Assembly (NCBI RefSeq): GCF_004011865.1
Contig: NZ_RKLP01000010.1
Location: 186,001 to 250,000, forward strand
Direction of reading: 5' to 3'
DNA from: Prescottella agglutinans
GTDB lineage: Bacteria; Actinomycetota; Actinomycetes; Mycobacteriales; Mycobacteriaceae
Length of the DNA: 64,000 nucleotides
Part shown: positions 59,301 to 64,000 of the stretch, one piece after another
How positions within the stretch are numbered: the first letter of the stretch is position 1
Layout of the letters: every line of letters begins with the position of its first letter
Program-made: the position numbers and the translations under genes
Notes under the pieces: generated by a model
Database searches by the model: none
What the model saw: the letters and a program-made list of their open reading frames with translations, nothing else
Told to the model about the DNA's origin: nothing

Positions 59301-61138
59301 TCGCCGCCCTCGCCGGCCACCCGCAGGTCAGCCACGCCGCGGTGGTGGCCGACCGCGAGGGCGGCATCACCCGCCTGGTCGGTTACGTGTCGCCGGAGTT
59401 CGTCGACAGAGCGGACGCCACCCACACCGTGGATGCGGCGGAGGTCCGCGCGCACGCCGCGCAGACGCTGCCGGACTACATGGTGCCGACGATGGTCGTG
59501 GTGCTGCCCGGCGCGCTGCCGCTCACCCCGAACGGCAAGCTCGACCGCAAGGCGTTGCCCGCGCCGGACTGGTCGGCGCTCGCCGGCGACGGCAGCCCGC
59601 GCGACGACGTCGAAACCGAACTGTGCGAGCTCTTCTCGGAGATCCTGCACCTGCCGGCGGTCGGCATCCACGACGGTTTCTTCGACCTGGGTGGGCACTC
59701 GATGGCGTCGATGAAGCTCGTCGGACGGGTCCGCGCCGTGTTCGGGTGCGACATCACGATCCGCGACGTGTTCGACGCCCCGACGGTGGCCGAACTGGCC
59801 GACGTCGTCCGGCGCGCCGAGAACCCGGCGCGGCCGGCGCTGGTGGCGACCGCGGCCACCGCTCCCGTTCCGCAGGCCCCGGTCCAGCGACTGCACTGGC
59901 TGCGTCACCGCGCCGCCGGGGCGTCCGCGCGCGCCGACCACGCGCTGGCGCTGCAACTGCGCGAGCGCATCGATCCCGAGGTGCTGGCGCGGGCGCTCGA
60001 CGACGTCGTCGACCGGCACGTGCCGCTGCGGACCGTGTTCGCCCCGGACGGTTCCGAGGTGTTCGCCTCCGATGGTCCGCGGCCGGGCGTCGACGTGATC
60101 GACGTCGGCGACGACGATCTGCACCGGCGGGCCTACGAGTTGGCGCAGTTGCGGATCGACCTCACCGGGGAGGCTCCGCTGCGCGTGCACCTGGTGAGCG
60201 ACGACGCCGGACGTCAGGTGCTGCTGCTCACGATGCACTACCTCGCGGTGGACGAATGGTCGGTCGTGCCCCTGCTCGGAGACCTGTTGTCGGCCTACGC
60301 GTCCCGCACCGGGGGTAGCGAGCCGTCGTGGGAGCCGCTCGCGGTGGAGTACCCGGACTACGTGCGCTGGCAGCAGCAGTTGCTCGGCGACCCGGCCGAT
60401 TCGTCGAGCCGGCACACCCACCAGCTCGAGTACTGGCGGAACAGGCTGTCCAACATGCCCTCCCGGCTGCACCTTCCCGCCCCGGCGGGGGTGCGGGAGC
60501 CGCGGCGCGAGATGGTGCCGATCGTGATCGACGCCGACCTGCACGACGGGATCGACCGGCTCGCCGTCCGTACCGGGACGAGCATGTTCATGATCCTGCA
60601 GGCGGCGTTGGCCACGCTGCTGACGCGGAGCGGTGCGGGCACCGACATCCCGATCGGTTCGCTCGTCGCGGGCCGGACCGAGGACGCGCTCGCCCCGATG
60701 ATCGGGTGCTTCTTCAACGTCGTCGTGATGCGGACCGACACGAGCGGGGACCCGGACTTCGAGGAACTGCTCGCCCGCATCCGCACCTCCAATCTGGAGG
60801 CGCTCGATCACCAGGACGTCGGATTCGCCTATGTCGCAGCCGAACTCGGCGGCGGCGTCCGCTATCCGCAGGTGATGCTGGTCCACCACGAGCAGGCGCG
60901 CTTCGATGCGCTCGAGGGGGTGCTCGACGGCTTCCTGCCGGTGCCGGTCGGGCTGCCGTCGGCGGAGCTGACCCTCAGCTTCTACGAGCCGGTCGGGTCG
61001 GGTCCGGTGCACGCCTACTTCGAGTTCTCCACCGGTGCGCTCGACCGCGACGCGGTCGTGGGGTGGGCGCGGGAGCTGTCGTCGCTGGTGGCGTCGGTCG
61101 TGAACGGGGAGGTGTGGCCCGCGGCGGATCGGCTGTGA
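44354..61138 (+). CDS. rhbC: Four-module siderophore NRPS, RhbC-like
   Basis: 5,594 residues. Order: C (about 18-450), A, PCP (Ser1004), E, C (1515-1950), A, PCP (Ser2515), E, C (3037-3480), A, PCP (Ser4057), C (4110-4550), A, PCP (Ser5116) and a terminal C-like domain (5170-5590). There is no thioesterase. My reading of the A-domain codes: module 1 DINYWGGIG, as for formyl-hydroxyornithine; module 2 DVPHASLVE, Ser-like; module 3 DMENLGLIN, the hydroxyornithine code; module 4 DVFILGAVN, probably an N5-acylated hydroxyornithine. Both E domains have HHLVVDG, so residues 1 and 2 should become D. The third C domain has QFLLWDG (3183-3189) instead of HHxxxDG, and the terminal one MHYLAVDE. This fits the tetrapeptide predicted for RhbC of R. 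equi. I kept the ATG at 44354; a second in-frame ATG follows ten codons later. Confidence 0.9.
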   Translation: MSADHLPAAPMPDASVAGLPITAAQSEILVAQQLDPQSTVYNLSLVVEATGPIDLDRAVEAIRRTVGHAEALHVRFRVGEDRTLRQVPVPSDAWPLEVVDVRDAADPEAAAQEWMDRDMAAVVDVTGDDALFAHALLRLADDHTLWYQRYHHSIVDGFGISLIVADMVARYDDPDLESKAGAWALRDLVDADVDYRGSARFEADRDYWLAQILDAPEPPQICAGGADASATPESTTVTIDAAIADALYEFASAAGIRRTRLPMALIVAYMHRVTGLRDLTVSVPMAARVGRAMRRTPGMASTILPVTFHVDPGATVGDLARAIDAQLVATLRHGRFRGEDLAREVRAIDPDRRVFGPGINSMMFEHVLEFAGHPAHIRGSVTGPVQDLDFSIQGGEDGEPIRIDLRAPAGQRAELLRHEERLAHFVSQFLRNPMAAVGALEPMTDDERRRVLVDWNDTAEPQPSRTVPELFADAVRLDPDAEALVAGDRRLTYRELSERVAQLAHHLRDRGLQPEEVVAVGLPRSAEMVVGLLAVLCAGGAFVPLDPSWPQERRDSVRADAAARLVLTGPGGVDAGTDSVHVDLADWSHGDQPTDLPDGDLDGRRLAYVIFTSGSTGRPKGAMIRHEAICARLLWQRERILGFGAADASLFKAPLSFDISVNEILLPLVSGGRLIVTEPGGERDPQYLLDLIARERVTFVYLVSSMLDVLLDLARGTDLLAGLRHVWCGGEVLTPDLFDRFRRQLSTTLYHGYGPAEATIGVSHVIYRDDAARIATSIGRPNPNTQLYVLDSQLRPVPEGIGGELYAGGYLLGRGYVGAPGLTAARFVANPFGDDGSRLYRTGDLARWSADGTLDFLGRADNQVKIRGMRLELEDVEAALASSPDVRHSAVLVRKTPAGANYLAAYVVADGDGQPSVDALRAWASDKLPEYMVPSAFVVLDAFPLTPNGKLDRRALPEPDLAAASEHVAPRTALESALCAMIAEVLGLEQVGVTDDFFALGGDSIVAIALVNQARREGFSISARDIFQLRTAAALAAAVDGRVEDAADTDDVAVGEIPATPVVARVCAPGTDVRTFHQWVSVQTPAGLDEATATAALQAVVDRHDALRARWNRETGTLVVPETAAPVTIHVSDVSGDVDAAVAADREIVVDLLDPESGIMLQAALFHCADAPGRLLLVAHHLVVDGVSWRILLEDFARAATAILAGAAEPTTGSAGVDLPPVGTSLRRWAQLSDERARSGAFDDELGYWRSVTAPGTLEIGSRALDPATDTWATADTATVETTAEVAAPLLTEVPAAYHAGAGDVLVAALALALRRWRGGDGSDLDVLVDLEGHGREEHLVRRAGTALDVSRTAGWFTTVYPVRLDVAPDDVPSALKSVKEQLRRVPNNGFGYGALRYLNNSGGDLATGTTPPVLFNYLGRVASGAGVDWLPTATGGASDPAMPIGHALTVDVIATDGPDGPTLHTTLSWADGVLSRAEVDEFADRWRAALRQIAAAVADGGHTPSDFPLVPLAQVDVDHVAEATPTLADILPTTPLQDGIYFHSVYERDGVADTEPDPYVVQQIVELTGEVDAVALHRALQGVVDRHAVLRAALRPLSDGRVVQVVSARADVPMTVLDLSGDPDRSGTVDRMLAADRLRGFDFERPPLVRYTLVRTEPAKFLLLQSIHHVVADGWSVPVMLRELMALYSPSGTPLALPAPAPYRNYLGWLASRDRDASLEVWRQALAFADEPPTLPFAPAAGAKGVRSVEVSLSDTATAALDRLGRDRGLTVSTLVHGAWGLLLARLTGRRDVLFGSTVSGRGGDLPGIESMVGLFINTVPARLRLRPDETAADVLARWQSEQSALLEHQYVGLGELRRLTGLQELFETLVVVENYPIGSTAIADPSGTVRLTGIRFDEHPPYPLTLIAVPGDRLRFEVKYDAARVGGATAAQMADGLAALLSALPEAIDRPVAALALAGRPAPAPRTEFPSTTVTALLEEQAARTPEATAVVFEGRSLTYRQLHERANRLAHMLIDLGVRPEAKVAVALPRSLELMVALLAVGKAGGAYVPLDTGYPAERLAYMLDDSAPVCVLTTAAVAAALPQGGAETIRVDEIDLDGYPVERPEVAPSPQHPAYVIYTSGSTGRPKGVVVPHVGLVNRLLWMQTFRPILGTDRVLQKTPSSFDVSVPEFFGPLLAGATLVLARPDGHRDPEYLAELIVDERITRAHFVPSMLELFLAEPKARACAGLRVVAASGEALPLSVARRFADVLPGALLDNLYGPTEASVEVSFAAAVQDLPTTAAAVPIGLPVSNTGLYVLDPYLQSVVDGGTGELYLAGPQLARGYLGRPDVTADRFVADPFGAPGERMYRTGDIVRRGANGAIEYLGRADDQVKLRGFRIELGEIEAQLASHPEVAHAAAVIREDIPGHQQLVGYLVADPALDTEAVRRHVGRALPEFMVPTALVVVEALPLSPSGKLDRRALPAPTVQNRTSTDGSAPSGRSAVVAGLVAEVLGRDTVGEDDDFFALGGDSILAIRLVNLARREGISITPRQIFEQRTARELARLIGDTGTSADESAPTRAPITTTGDTLPMPVVHRLSEWSGGTDRFNQAVLLHSPAGSTAENITTALQSVLDHHDGLRQCLTRHAPGVWSLHIAERGTVAPSLRRVDVSGHDEAQLRAVIGTESAAAADRLDPASGAVVEAVWFDAGEHDLGRLLLVAHHLVVDGVSWRVLLEDLPMAWVAARSDLPAALDPVGTSLKEYAEIVTAHAQQPARLGELAHWREITSSGAELVPSAQGDATIGTGSSRTVRLTVADTEAVLTAVPALAHADVTDVLVTALRIAVTRWFAEQGRASDLLVDLERHGREELSAGVDLSRTVGWFTNITPVRLPGGSDGVQALKSVKEALRAAPNGGIGYGMLRYTNARTAGMLAAGASAQVLFNYLGRMPAGLVGPWSTAPETDVLATEPDADMGGPYRLLVNALCEDTPDGPVLSAVFGWSEPDLSAADARALSDGWAAALSELAVLASQHDGPAALTPSDVPLTALTQGEIDTVVDAAPTAVETIWPLSPLQEGLYFQAGIADGADIYTAQFSLDFDRHLDLERLAAAIRTLQRRNPTLRAGFASAGLSAPVQFVTAGLDVPITEVDLRDLDDAAREDRAAQLMLADRLTPFDLAAPPLWRALVLRLGEDRDRLVINRQFLLWDGWSNGLVVSQLLALYETGGDDTGFVTPDGGFDDYLSWLAGRDGDAARAAWERTLSGLAEPTLLARRTGAPAGLPDRRDAVLSRELGERLRAQATRAGVTFNAILNAALGLVLAGATGRGDVVFGTTVAGRPPEVPGIDSVVGMFLNTVPVRMSLQPNESVADLMRRTQSERLELMPHDYLGLAAIQRTSEHRELFDVLYVLQNFVDENQVSALHSAHDISGGDSIDHTHYPLTVVVTPGAETKVKFEFHPDKVAASDAERMLESFVGLLEQFAGDLDVLVGRTNTLTPADRALLAVRQVETDHPVPERTIADLFAETAQRIPDATALVFGDVSVAYADLDARINRMARVLLAHGAGPERIVALALPRSVETVVALFAVLRTGAAYLPLELDHPAERLVGMLDDARPVTMVTTAAVAESLSAATVDAIVLDDATVRDTLGAADGSALPGAELGGFAPGTPGRMDHPAYVIYTSGSTGRPKGVVTPYRGLTNMQYNHREAIFDPVVRGEDGRTLRIAHTVSFAFDMSWEELLWLVEGHEVHICDETLRRDARALVAYGDEHEIDVVNVTPTYARHLIEEGLLDDGPGRHRPPLVLLGGEAVSDHVWDTLRDTDGTCGYNLYGPTEYTINTLGGGTMDSATPTVGRPIWNTVAHILDGWLRPVADGVPGELYISGVGLARGYLDRFGLTAERFVADPIVGGGARMYRTGDLVRRGVDGNIDFLGRTDDQVKIRGHRVELGEVESVLAAHDAVRQAAVIADAGPGGIKRLVAYVVPGREGAADDVAAHARKVLPDYMVPVAFLAVDSLPMTVNGKLDVRALPSVDTVLGQGSGESRAPRDAVEETLCRLFGEVLELAVDLGIDDNFFDLGGHSLLATRLISRARAELSTELTMRDLFEAPTVAELAERVAGRSDSIRPLLVAGERPEQLPLSPAQQRLWLIQQIEKDTAESASSYNFPIVLRLRGDLDPAAFTEALADVVARHEVLRTVFGDHDGEPVQVILADARPEVTVVEAAPEEAAALVAAAVGRPFDLATEIPVRATVIRVGDREQVLALVLHHIATDEWSDRPFLRDLMVAYGARTQGAEPQWTPLPVQYADFTLWQRALLGDSSDGDSLISRQLDYWAGVLDDAPEELVLPADRTRPARPSFVGGAIELDLDTETTVALRALAREHGASMFMVLHAASATLLQRLGAGDDLPLGAPVAGRAEPGLDELVGFFVNTVVLRTDVSGDPTFADLLARVRELDLAAFSHADVPFEAVVERLNPARTLARNPLFQVMVGYHSRTADPAPSADLALAPVSIEERTAKFDLVFNWTEFLDEDRVQLRLEYSADLFDGDSADRMARRQIAVLGAVAADPATRVSDVDVFLSGERDAVLREFNDTARPVEELTLPQAFDRWARETPDAVAVADRDGEATFAELDKRSRRISAVLAARGVRTESVVGLAVPRSIDMVASVLAVLRLGAAYLPLDLTHPEDRISYMLEDSGAGILLTTSSESARIAAAGLERVLLDDPLVIAETYGRATDGLPTPPAGLDHAAYVIYTSGSTGRPKGAVLPHEGIMSLVATAEDRMKLTTGSVVMQFASVGFDVAVFELSMALCTGSTLVIIPEEARVAGPELTDFMHERNVTHAILPPSLMAALPPGCLVPEGCTVLVGTETVPPDLIGRWAERLNLLAAYGLTEATVNNTLWQAQPGWTQSVPIGIPDPNEQAFVLDDLLRPVPPGVPGELYIAGRGLARGYLGRPALTAGRFVANPFGPGRMYRTGDRARWRTDGNIDFLGRVDDQVKIRGFRIELGEIIAALAGHPQVSHAAVVADREGGITRLVGYVSPEFVDRADATHTVDAAEVRAHAAQTLPDYMVPTMVVVLPGALPLTPNGKLDRKALPAPDWSALAGDGSPRDDVETELCELFSEILHLPAVGIHDGFFDLGGHSMASMKLVGRVRAVFGCDITIRDVFDAPTVAELADVVRRAENPARPALVATAATAPVPQAPVQRLHWLRHRAAGASARADHALALQLRERIDPEVLARALDDVVDRHVPLRTVFAPDGSEVFASDGPRPGVDVIDVGDDDLHRRAYELAQLRIDLTGEAPLRVHLVSDDAGRQVLLLTMHYLAVDEWSVVPLLGDLLSAYASRTGGSEPSWEPLAVEYPDYVRWQQQLLGDPADSSSRHTHQLEYWRNRLSNMPSRLHLPAPAGVREPRREMVPIVIDADLHDGIDRLAVRTGTSMFMILQAALATLLTRSGAGTDIPIGSLVAGRTEDALAPMIGCFFNVVVMRTDTSGDPDFEELLARIRTSNLEALDHQDVGFAYVAAELGGGVRYPQVMLVHHEQARFDALEGVLDGFLPVPVGLPSAELTLSFYEPVGSGPVHAYFEFSTGALDRDAVVGWARELSSLVASVVNGEVWPAADRL

Positions 61139-61159
61139 CGAGTCACACGCCGACCCCGG

Positions 61160-61178
61160 TATCGGTAGGCTCCCCTAA
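61160..61178. promoter_or_regulatory. Candidate iron box, first of a tandem pair
   Basis: TATCGGTAGGCTCCCCTAA matches about 13-14 of 19 IdeR consensus positions, with the core GTAGGCT and end CCTAA. It is 22 bp after the NRPS stop and abuts the next box. Confidence 0.6.
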
Positions 61179-61197
61179 TGAGGGTAGCCTTTGCTAT
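61179..61197. promoter_or_regulatory. Candidate iron box, second of a tandem pair
   Basis: TGAGGGTAGCCTTTGCTAT matches about 14 of 19 positions of the IdeR consensus. It directly follows the first box and lies 61 bp before the monooxygenase start, giving that gene its own iron-responsive promoter besides NRPS read-through. Confidence 0.6.
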
Positions 61198-61258
61198 CTT
61201 CTGCAACGGAAGATGCGGGGACCCGGCGGCGGTCGGAGCTACAGGACGGACATGAGCG

Positions 61259-62596
61259 ATGACTGACAGTCAACGAGTCGGCGGTGCGGAAACGCTCGAC
61301 GTGGTCGGGATCGGGTTCGGTCCCTCGAACCTCGCGCTCGCGATCGCGATCGAGGAGCACAACGCGGAGTGTCCTCCCGACGAGCGGATCACCGCTCGCT
61401 TCTTCGAGAAGCAGGAGGAGTTCGGCTGGCACCGGGGCATGCTCCTCGACGGCGCGACCATGCAGATCGCGTTCCCGAAGGATCTGGTCACGTTCCGCAA
61501 CCCGCGCAGCGGATACAGCTTCTTCTCGTACCTGCACGATCACGGGCGGCTGGTCGACTTCGTGAACCACCAGACGTTCTTCCCCACGCGGGTCGAGTTC
61601 CAGGACTACCTGCAGTGGGCGGCCGCGCGCGTCACCGCGGACGTCCGGTACGGCACCACGGTCAGCGCGGTCGAGGGGATCGAGGACGCGGGCGCGGTGG
61701 ACCGGTTCGCGATCTCGCTCGCGGACGGCACCGTCGTCCACGCCCGAAATGTCGTGGTGGGTGCGGGATTGCGGGAACGACTACCGGAGTGGGCTACTCC
61801 GTCGGCGCGGTGCTTCCACAACCACCAGTTCCTCTTCCGCATCGCGGAGATGCCGGAGCCGGTGCATCAGCGGTTCGTCGTCCTCGGCGCCGGCCAGAGT
61901 GCGGCCGAGGTGGTGCAGTACCTGCACAGCAACTACCCCGAGGCCGAGGTCCACAGCGTCTTCTCGCGGTTCGGGTTCAGCCCGGCCGACGACAGCCCGT
62001 ACGCGAACCGGATCTTCGATCCCGGCACCGTGGACGAGCTGCATGCCGCGCCCGCGGCCGAGCGGGCACGACTGCTCGAGCTGCACCGCGGCACCAACTA
62101 CTCGGTGGTCGACATCGAGCTGATCAACGAGCTGTACGCCACCGAGTACCAGGAGCTGGTCCGCGGCGAGCGGCGGCTGTTCATGCGACGCGCGTCCGAG
62201 GTCAGCGCGGTGCGCGAGGACTCCGACGGCATCGAGGTCTCGGTGCACAGCACTCTCGACGGCCTCACCGACACGTTGGCGTGCGACGCACTGGTGTTGG
62301 CCACCGGATTCTCGGCGACCCCGCTGGACTCGCTGTTCGGCGAGTCGTTTCCCGGCATCGGCCCGGACCGCGGCATCGGCCGCGATTACCGACTCGATGT
62401 CGGACCGGAGGTCCGGGCGGGCATCTACATGCAGGGCGGAACGGAGAAAACGCACGGTTTGACGGCGTCATTGCTGTCCAATGTCGCGGTGCGCGCGGGG
62501 GAAATCCTCAATTCGATTCTCGCTCATCGAGATATCGGCGGACGCCTTGCTAGGCTGAGCGAAGACAACCCGTACGCGACAAGCGAGGTCAGATGA
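61259..62596 (+). CDS. L-ornithine N5-monooxygenase
   Basis: A 445-residue flavin-dependent N-hydroxylating monooxygenase. The FAD motif is [10 protein letters not shown] near residues 17-26, the substrate-pocket segment [15 protein letters not shown] near 68-82, the NADPH motif [12 protein letters not shown] near 205-216, and ATGFSATPL near 348-356. It hydroxylates the side-chain nitrogen of ornithine, supplying hydroxyornithine to the NRPS and to the formyltransferase. It follows the NRPS by 120 bp with two iron boxes between, and its stop overlaps the MbtH gene (ATGA). I believe the rhb locus of R. equi holds the equivalent gene (possibly rhbD). Confidence 0.93.
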   Translation: MTDSQRVGGAETLDVVGIGFGPSNLALAIAIEEHNAECPPDERITARFFEKQEEFGWHRGMLLDGATMQIAFPKDLVTFRNPRSGYSFFSYLHDHGRLVDFVNHQTFFPTRVEFQDYLQWAAARVTADVRYGTTVSAVEGIEDAGAVDRFAISLADGTVVHARNVVVGAGLRERLPEWATPSARCFHNHQFLFRIAEMPEPVHQRFVVLGAGQSAAEVVQYLHSNYPEAEVHSVFSRFGFSPADDSPYANRIFDPGTVDELHAAPAAERARLLELHRGTNYSVVDIELINELYATEYQELVRGERRLFMRRASEVSAVREDSDGIEVSVHSTLDGLTDTLACDALVLATGFSATPLDSLFGESFPGIGPDRGIGRDYRLDVGPEVRAGIYMQGGTEKTHGLTASLLSNVAVRAGEILNSILAHRDIGGRLARLSEDNPYATSEVR

Positions 62597-62826
62597 GCAC
62601 CAATCCGTTCGACGACGAAGACGGCCGCTTCTACGTGCTGGTCAACGATGAAGACCAGCATTCCCTGTGGCCGACGTTCTCCGAGGTCCCGCAGGGCTGG
62701 AGGATCGTCTTCGGTGAGGATTCGCGTCAGGCGTGCGTCGAATACGTCGAGAAGAACTGGACCGACATGCGGCCGAAGAGCCTGCGCGAGGCCATGGAGC
62801 AGGATCAGAAGAACGCCGAGAAGTAA
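62593..62826 (+). CDS. MbtH-like NRPS chaperone
   Basis: A 77-residue MbtH-family protein with the family motif [10 protein letters not shown] near residues 18-27, VPQGW near 32-36 and [14 protein letters not shown] near 51-64. MbtH proteins bind adenylation domains and allow their folding and activity, so this one should serve the adjacent NRPS. It overlaps the monooxygenase stop by 4 bp and is the last gene of the siderophore operon. A ThrE-like gene converges on it with only 15 bp between. Confidence 0.94.
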   Translation: MSTNPFDDEDGRFYVLVNDEDQHSLWPTFSEVPQGWRIVFGEDSRQACVEYVEKNWTDMRPKSLREAMEQDQKNAEK

Positions 62827-62841
62827 TCCGTCCGCTGCCGG

Positions 62842-64000
62842 CTACGTGACGTTCCGGGTCACGGAGTCGGACATGGAATTGCTCATCACCACGCTGCGTC
62901 GCCCGAACCTCGGGCGGCGCAGCGTCGTGTTTCGGCGCAATGTCGCATTGCGTCGCCGCGGCGGGCGGCGCAACGTCCGGGCGCCCCACTCGCCGAGCGT
63001 GACGCCCGCCGCCAGCGCGCACCCGATACCGAACGCACCCAGCAGCGCGGTGAGGCCGACGATCACCTCGTCGTTCAGCATCGCGTACAGGCCGCGGTAC
63101 AGAGACAGGCCCGGCAGCAGCGGCGTGATGCCCGCGACCGCCACGACGAGCGGCGGGGTCAGGGCCCGCCGGGCCATCAGTCCGCCGCCGAAACCGACCA
63201 CGGTCGCCGCGATCGCCGACGAGATCACCGGGCCGATGCCCATGCTCTGCGCGAGCACGAAGAACAGCAGGCCCGCGGCGCCGCCCAGGCCGGCCGCCGT
63301 CAGCGCGCGCCGCTCGGCGTAGCACGCGAGCGCGTAGAACATCGACGCCAGCGCCCCCGCGATCACCTTGACCGGAAGCTGCGTGATGTCCGGCGGCGCG
63401 GCGTTGCTGATCAGCGGCAGGTCCGCACCGAGCGCGCCCGCGACCCGCAGGGACAGCGCGACACCGGCGATGATGCCGCCGGTCATCATCACGACCTCGA
63501 AGAACCGTGCCGACGCGGTGATCGGTGCACCGGTGATCGCGTCCTGCACCGAACCGACCAGCGACAGCCCCGACAGCAGCACGACGACCCCCGCCGCGAT
63601 GATCAGTGACGGACGGACCACGACACCGAGGTGATCCTGGACCGTGTACAGCGCCGTCGCGGGGGCGGCCGCGATCAGCCCACCCATCATCTGCTGGAAG
63701 AAGTAGGGCAGCCCGAAGCGGTTGAGGACCCGATTGACGCGGTCGATGACCACCGTGGTCAGGAACGCGACGACCGTGATGAACGGCCCGGCACCGAGCA
63801 GGACGGCGACCGCGGCCGCCAGGCCGGCCCAGCCGAGCGTCGCGATCCAGCGGTTGTAGGGGTGCGGCGCGGAGACGATGGCGTCGAGGGCGGCGTGCGC
63901 CTGTGCCGGGGTGATCGCCTCGAGTCGGATCCGCCGGGTGAGGCGATCCGCGGCGGCGAGGCGGGTGAAGTCCATCGACCGGTAGTGCACGATGCGCATC
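62842..64000 (-). CDS. ThrE-like threonine/serine exporter family protein, 5' end cut off
   Basis: At least 385 residues of a DUF1212/ThrE-family membrane protein, open at the right edge. The visible start (VHYRSMDFTRLAAADRL) corresponds to the end of the cytoplasmic N-terminal domain of ThrE, so roughly 80-100 residues are missing. About ten membrane helices follow. The conserved GITPLLPGLSLYRGLY segment is present. The C-terminal 40 residues are Arg-rich with repeated (N)xTLRR units (RNATLRR, RNTTLRR). It is convergent to the MbtH gene and probably unrelated to the siderophore, although export of small amines is conceivable. Confidence 0.82.
   Translation of the reverse strand, partial: MRIVHYRSMDFTRLAAADRLTRRIRLEAITPAQAHAALDAIVSAPHPYNRWIATLGWAGLAAAVAVLLGAGPFITVVAFLTTVVIDRVNRVLNRFGLPYFFQQMMGGLIAAAPATALYTVQDHLGVVVRPSLIIAAGVVVLLSGLSLVGSVQDAITGAPITASARFFEVVMMTGGIIAGVALSLRVAGALGADLPLISNAAPPDITQLPVKVIAGALASMFYALACYAERRALTAAGLGGAAGLLFFVLAQSMGIGPVISSAIAATVVGFGGGLMARRALTPPLVVAVAGITPLLPGLSLYRGLYAMLNDEVIVGLTALLGAFGIGCALAAGVTLGEWGARTLRRPPRRRNATLRRNTTLRRPRFGRRSVVMSNSMSDSVTRNVT

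Noticed and set aside
52547-61012. Very long open frame (about 2,800 codons) on the minus strand
   Set aside because: It is antisense to the NRPS and results from high GC at third positions; the translation is low-complexity (Arg, Val, Gly, Asp) without domains.

Overview
The window is high-GC actinobacterial DNA, almost certainly from Rhodococcus in the broad sense (including the Prescottella/R. equi lineage). Gene content and order from about 1 to 33,900 follow the Mycobacterium tuberculosis cholesterol region Rv3550 to Rv3489. The right half carries a siderophore locus resembling rhb (rhequichelin) of R. equi. No RNA genes, insertion sequences, phage genes or CRISPR arrays are visible.

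Positions 1-33,900 hold sterol uptake and catabolism. At the left edge, a partial echA20 diverges from two short-chain dehydrogenases; this end belongs to the KstR2-type ring C/D module. Next come a GNAT protein with a GyrA-like N-terminus, ddn, fadA5 and cyp125. A minus-strand operon follows (tandem DUF35 protein, ltp4, ltp3, an F420-type oxidoreductase and a SnoaL-like protein), then an Rv3520c-like oxidoreductase, echA19, fadD19 with a nitronate-monooxygenase-like flavoprotein, and fadE26-fadE27-fadD17. Last are fdxD, hsd4A and the ten-gene mce4 import operon (yrbE4AB, mce4ABCDEF, two Mce-associated genes). Together they import sterol, oxidise and CoA-activate the side chain, and shorten it by beta-oxidation and retro-aldol cleavage. 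Seven copies of the KstR operator (TnnAACnnGTTnnA, some with one mismatch) sit in the promoters. otsA and a small conserved gene close this half, as in M. tuberculosis.

Positions 33,960-64,000 are mostly iron acquisition. An iron-box promoter drives an ABC pair whose nucleotide-binding motifs are degenerate in a complementary way. Then come an AMP-dependent acyl-CoA synthetase of lower GC, an acidic hypothetical protein, a secreted PtpB-like phosphatase and a Tat-exported PI-PLC-like enzyme. The siderophore core consists of a formyltransferase, an alpha/beta hydrolase, a 5,594-residue four-module NRPS, an ornithine N5-monooxygenase and an MbtH-like protein, with candidate iron boxes at 43377, 44278 and a tandem pair at 61160-61197. 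The predicted backbone is D-formylhydroxyornithine, D-serine (tentative), L-hydroxyornithine and an N5-acylated hydroxyornithine. A ThrE-like transporter is cut by the right edge.

Points most worth following: a condensation domain lacking both active-site histidines, no thioesterase on the NRPS, the complementary degenerate ABC heterodimer, the GyrA-like/GNAT fusion, and several KstR promoter architectures.
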